From the NCBI GenBank assembly GCA_018697195.1, contig JAGMWU010000040.1:682001-746000 (forward strand): a stretch of DNA of 64,000 nucleotides, read 5' to 3'. The DNA is from Certhia americana (Eukaryota; Chordata; Aves; Passeriformes; Certhiidae). How positions within the stretch are numbered: the stretch's first letter is position 1; each line of letters starts with the position of its first letter. The notes beneath the pieces were generated by a model. It did no database searches. It had not been told where the DNA came from and worked only from the letters and a program-made list of their open reading frames with translations. Both the position numbers and the translations under genes were made by a program. This document shows positions 60,686 to 64,000 of this stretch, in pieces.

Positions 60686-63600
60686 CCTAAGGTTACACTG
60701 GAGATCTTAGATCTTTCTAATCTAAGTTACCCTCTAAACCCTGTGGTCAGAGGAAAGTCATAGAAGTCTACTGGGTGAAGATGAAAATTAAAGAATCTTT
60801 GAGTCAGTTATTTTACATTTTCTAACACTGGAAATGCTGTGGTGCTCTGTCCAAATCTTCTCTTTCTGCTAGTGGTTGCTACTGAGGGTAGTTTTTGCAC
60901 ATTTTTATGTGTGAATTACTGTTAGTTTTTGAGGCAACAGTCCTGAACACTCATACTTAAGAAACAATACTTGCTCTGCAGAAGTAGTGACAACTAATTA
61001 AAACTCAAAACAACTAACAAATCCCCAAAAAAGCTACTCAAAAGGATCCATAGAAAAACTAAAAGAGAATTCTTCACTCTGTTTAAGATTATTAGATGCT
61101 TCACAGAGAAAAGGAAAAAAGAATAGTATACTATCTCCTTAAAATTGCTGAATAACACCTCTATTTTTCCTGTCTCTTTTCTTAATGTATTCAGCAGTCA
61201 TATTTTCTACCTACTCTTAAAAAGAATTCTTTATGAAATAACAGAGAATAAAGATATTTTCAAATAATAGAAGTTTCTTTTTGTGGTAACTCTGAGAAAT
61301 ACAATGAAATGTGCCATTAAGGGAAAACTACCAAGGACTAGAGATGCAATTAAATTTCCTCTCTCTGCTGAAACTCATAGAACACTAAAAAGAAAGAATT
61401 CTCATGTTTACTCTTCCCTTTAAAAATAAAATATTATACTCACTTCAAATATTCTACCTTAAAACTCCAGCACAAGAGTACTGTCATCAGTACCACTGCT
61501 TCTATTTCTAGCATTGCATGATCAATTCAGAGACACAGGAACACAATATCCCAGCTGATATACCAGGGCCAAAACTCCCAGTGAGGACACTCACTTCAAA
61601 TAATCTCCATCTCTCTATAAACAGTGTGCCTGAAAGATGAGAGGGCAGGGGGACTCATTTCCTTTCATTCTCCATGTGTCTGCCTCGTCTCCTAAACTAA
61701 GCTGTTTAGATCAAGGACTTTCTCATATTATTGAGTAACACAGAGCACAGCACACTAGGACTTGAATCCTATTTGGGATATATACCTACCACACCTAGAT
61801 TAAAAAAAAAAATTTTAAAAAAAATCAGCTATAGACAAAAATATAGGCAGACGAAACAAGCTTTCTCACCAGAGAGATGATTTTGCAGTGGTAAACAAAG
61901 AAATTTCTATCAAAGCATGGGCCATTTCCCCCTTGTTTCTCTAGACTGCATAAAAAGAGGATCTCCTGCACTTTGTCATTTTTACATGCCCTGCTCAGAA
62001 TCTCACAGAAGAAATGACCACATTTGATGAGGCTTCACAAGTACTGTAAACAAACTTTGCTTCAGTGAAACTTTATGAAGCGCATAAGAAACAGGCAGTA
62101 CAATGGCAAAGATTATGATGGCTTTAGATGCTACATCCTGAGGCTACGTATTGCAACACATGGGAGAAGGAGTGGGAAAAAAGAGATCCTGAGAGCAGGA
62201 CCCAGGTATTTGGTGAATCATTTTAAACGAACAGTAGAAAGTACTAAGGAGAGGGATGATGCCTTATCCAGATTTTAGGTTGATTTCCATAAGAAATTCC
62301 CAGCGATGGGCCTGGTTGCAGAGTTCAGCCCTTTGGACCAAAAGTGATTTCCTGAAGAAAAAAGTGTTAGTTACTCTTCCTACACATTCTGTGGGGAATA
62401 CTTCTACATTCATTGGAAAGGAGAGATGCTGTTTTCTTCCAGAGGAGTGTTTTAAACAGCAGCACTATGGGGTGATTCCCTCTCTTTCCCTCTGGCCTAA
62501 TTATTATGCAGGCAACTGACCTTTACCAAGGCATCTCCCTCCAGGTTTTTAGGCAGGTGACAAAGGCAGAAATGCCAGGCACAGCTCCACTATGGCCTGC
62601 CCAGATCTGCAGATTTATCAGCTCCTACAGACACTGTGTGAGCATTGAACCGCTGCAGGCATTGACCCAAGTCAGTCAGAGCTCTGCACCTCACTCCAGG
62701 CATGGCAGGGGCAGCTCAAGCACATTTGCATTGCCTTCCAGAAAACAGATCCTCATCATACACAGGATGAAGCAGAAAAATCCTGTGTAGGGCACAGCCA
62801 GATCTGGACTGTTTGCCTTTCAGATGAAGCTAAAAGTTCTTGCTGGACTTGTGCCATGCATTGCTGAATCAGCTTGGCAGAATAAAGCACTAGTACACTC
62901 AGGAGTACCTGATTTACCTATGATTCTCTAGGTTATTTTTGCCCTCCATTTTTCTAGATATTAACAATCTTTGCCCCTGTGAGATCTCATACACAGTGAA
63001 AAGGAAGAAATTAAAAAAAAACTTCCTAAAAATTCCTTTTCTTTTAGGAGCTAGGGTATTCTTATGATTGGGAAAACTTGTTTCAAACCACCTCTCTGAG
63101 ACTGGGTGACCAATATTTATTTTATAGTCAGTCTTTCACATCCTAAATGAGTGCCCTAACTGTGTTCCAGCAGGAAACAGCAGTTATCCCAGTGGTTAGA
63201 CAGCCCATACTCCTCAACACACAAGTATGCCTCTTGACAGGCACAGCTAGATAGTATCTCCCAGACTACACCATGGATGATGCAGTAAAAAGAAAAGCTG
63301 GGTTTTGAGACCCTTCAGACAAGCACAGAACTGCTTGTCACCATGAGAACAGGAGCAAATGGCTGGGAAATTGCACGCCTACAGGATTTACTGGCAATGT
63401 AGTAAAGGCAAAACATTCAAGGCATCAGAATTATGGATACAAGATACCTCTGCCACCCCTGGTTCTTTAGACATGGAATTCTACTGTAGAGTTAGGCTTC
63501 CGCAATTAAGACTGTTGTAAATATGCAACTAATTTTTAAGAGAAAGAAGTCTATAAATATGGTCATAGCAGTAGGGTTACTGAATGGGCAATCTCTTGCT

Positions 63601-64000
63601 CCAGCTCTGATTCACACTGCCTCTGCAGATACTTCTTATTTATCATTTACCTGCCTCCAGTTTCTTCATCTGTAAAGGGAAGGTAGTATCTGTTTTATAA
63701 AGGTGCAGCAAAATCAGTACCCACTTAGTACTTGCAAAGTTTCTGGTGCAAATGGTGGTGCAAATGGACCGCTTGCTTTTTCCCCAAAGTATACACCAGT
63801 GTGGATTTCATCTGAAGTTGTGCCAACACAATGCACGTGCAAAAATTAAGGAGTTTTGAAGAACTGGTGTGGCTGTATTTAAATGATGACCCCCTGAGGT
63901 CAGATCTGTGCAGCTAACCCACACAACTGCACACAGGAGAACACTCCCTGTTGTGGACACCTTTGCCAGGTTTCCAGAAGACAGAGAATTTACAACTGGA
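60686..64000. other. Non-coding unique DNA to window end
   Basis: No repeat family or gene recognised. A low-complexity A/T tract lies near 61800-61826. Three overlapping plus-strand frames at 62075-62790 (67, 87 and 94 codons) sit in a slightly GC-richer block. They show no known domain, and I would not call them coding. GGTGCAAATGG is duplicated at about 63747-63769. Confidence 0.5.

Noticed and set aside
62075..62790. Three overlapping plus-strand ORFs in a GC-richer patch
   Set aside because: They are in different frames, show no domain and lack consistent splice signals. I kept them only as a note.
1..64000. CRISPR arrays, operons, ribosome binding sites, tRNA or rRNA genes
   Set aside because: The sequence is vertebrate nuclear DNA. 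I saw no regularly spaced direct repeats of CRISPR type, and no tRNA B-box or rRNA core words.

Overview
The window looks like nuclear DNA from a bird, probably a neoavian or passerine species. It is AT-rich and CpG-poor, and it holds scattered 3' fragments of CR1, the main avian LINE. It also holds several retroviral long terminal repeats (LTRs) of types I recognise from avian genomes. There is no CpG island, no ORF that looks like a conserved protein, no rRNA or tRNA gene, and nothing bacterial. The best reading is an intergenic gene desert or the inside of a very large intron. I could not run any alignment, so repeat family names rest on recognising characteristic consensus words.

Layout. 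Positions 1-629 look like the minus-strand LTR of an endogenous retrovirus, cut by the window edge. A CR1 remnant follows at 4.3 kb (minus). A nearly 1-kb ERVL-type LTR lies at 6147-7113 (plus) and contains a degenerate array of about 45-bp period. A rearranged CR1 fragment lies at 9.6 kb (plus). From 9.9 to 18.8 kb the sequence is unique apart from A-rich tracts. A short LTR at about 18.8-19.1 kb ends at a run of 21 G, and a run of 38 T follows at 19.43 kb. A nearly complete solo LTR lies at 21101-21598 with candidate 5-bp target-site duplications. The best CR1 copy is at 28.0-28.6 kb (minus).

From 28.6 to 54.3 kb the sequence is mostly unique, with microsatellites such as (TA)n at 32.0 and 43.85 kb and short tandem duplications. 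One short C2H2 zinc-finger-like reading frame lies at 34.76-34.87 kb. A further LTR sits at 54.4-54.7 kb, CR1 remnants at 59.0 kb (minus) and 60.6 kb (plus), and a (GGGAAAA)n purine tract with strong quadruplex potential at 60.3 kb.

No genes can be shown to work together here. What could be functional is non-coding: a few unique stretches with clustered POU-octamer, SOX-like or palindromic motifs, best at 57.04-57.2 kb and also at 3.13-3.19, 15.12-15.27, 17.52-17.77 and 38.4-38.65 kb. They look like possible conserved non-coding enhancers, but only a cross-species alignment could show it. I found no convincing new biological system. The zinc-finger-like frame and the palindromic POU site are the two items most worth checking.
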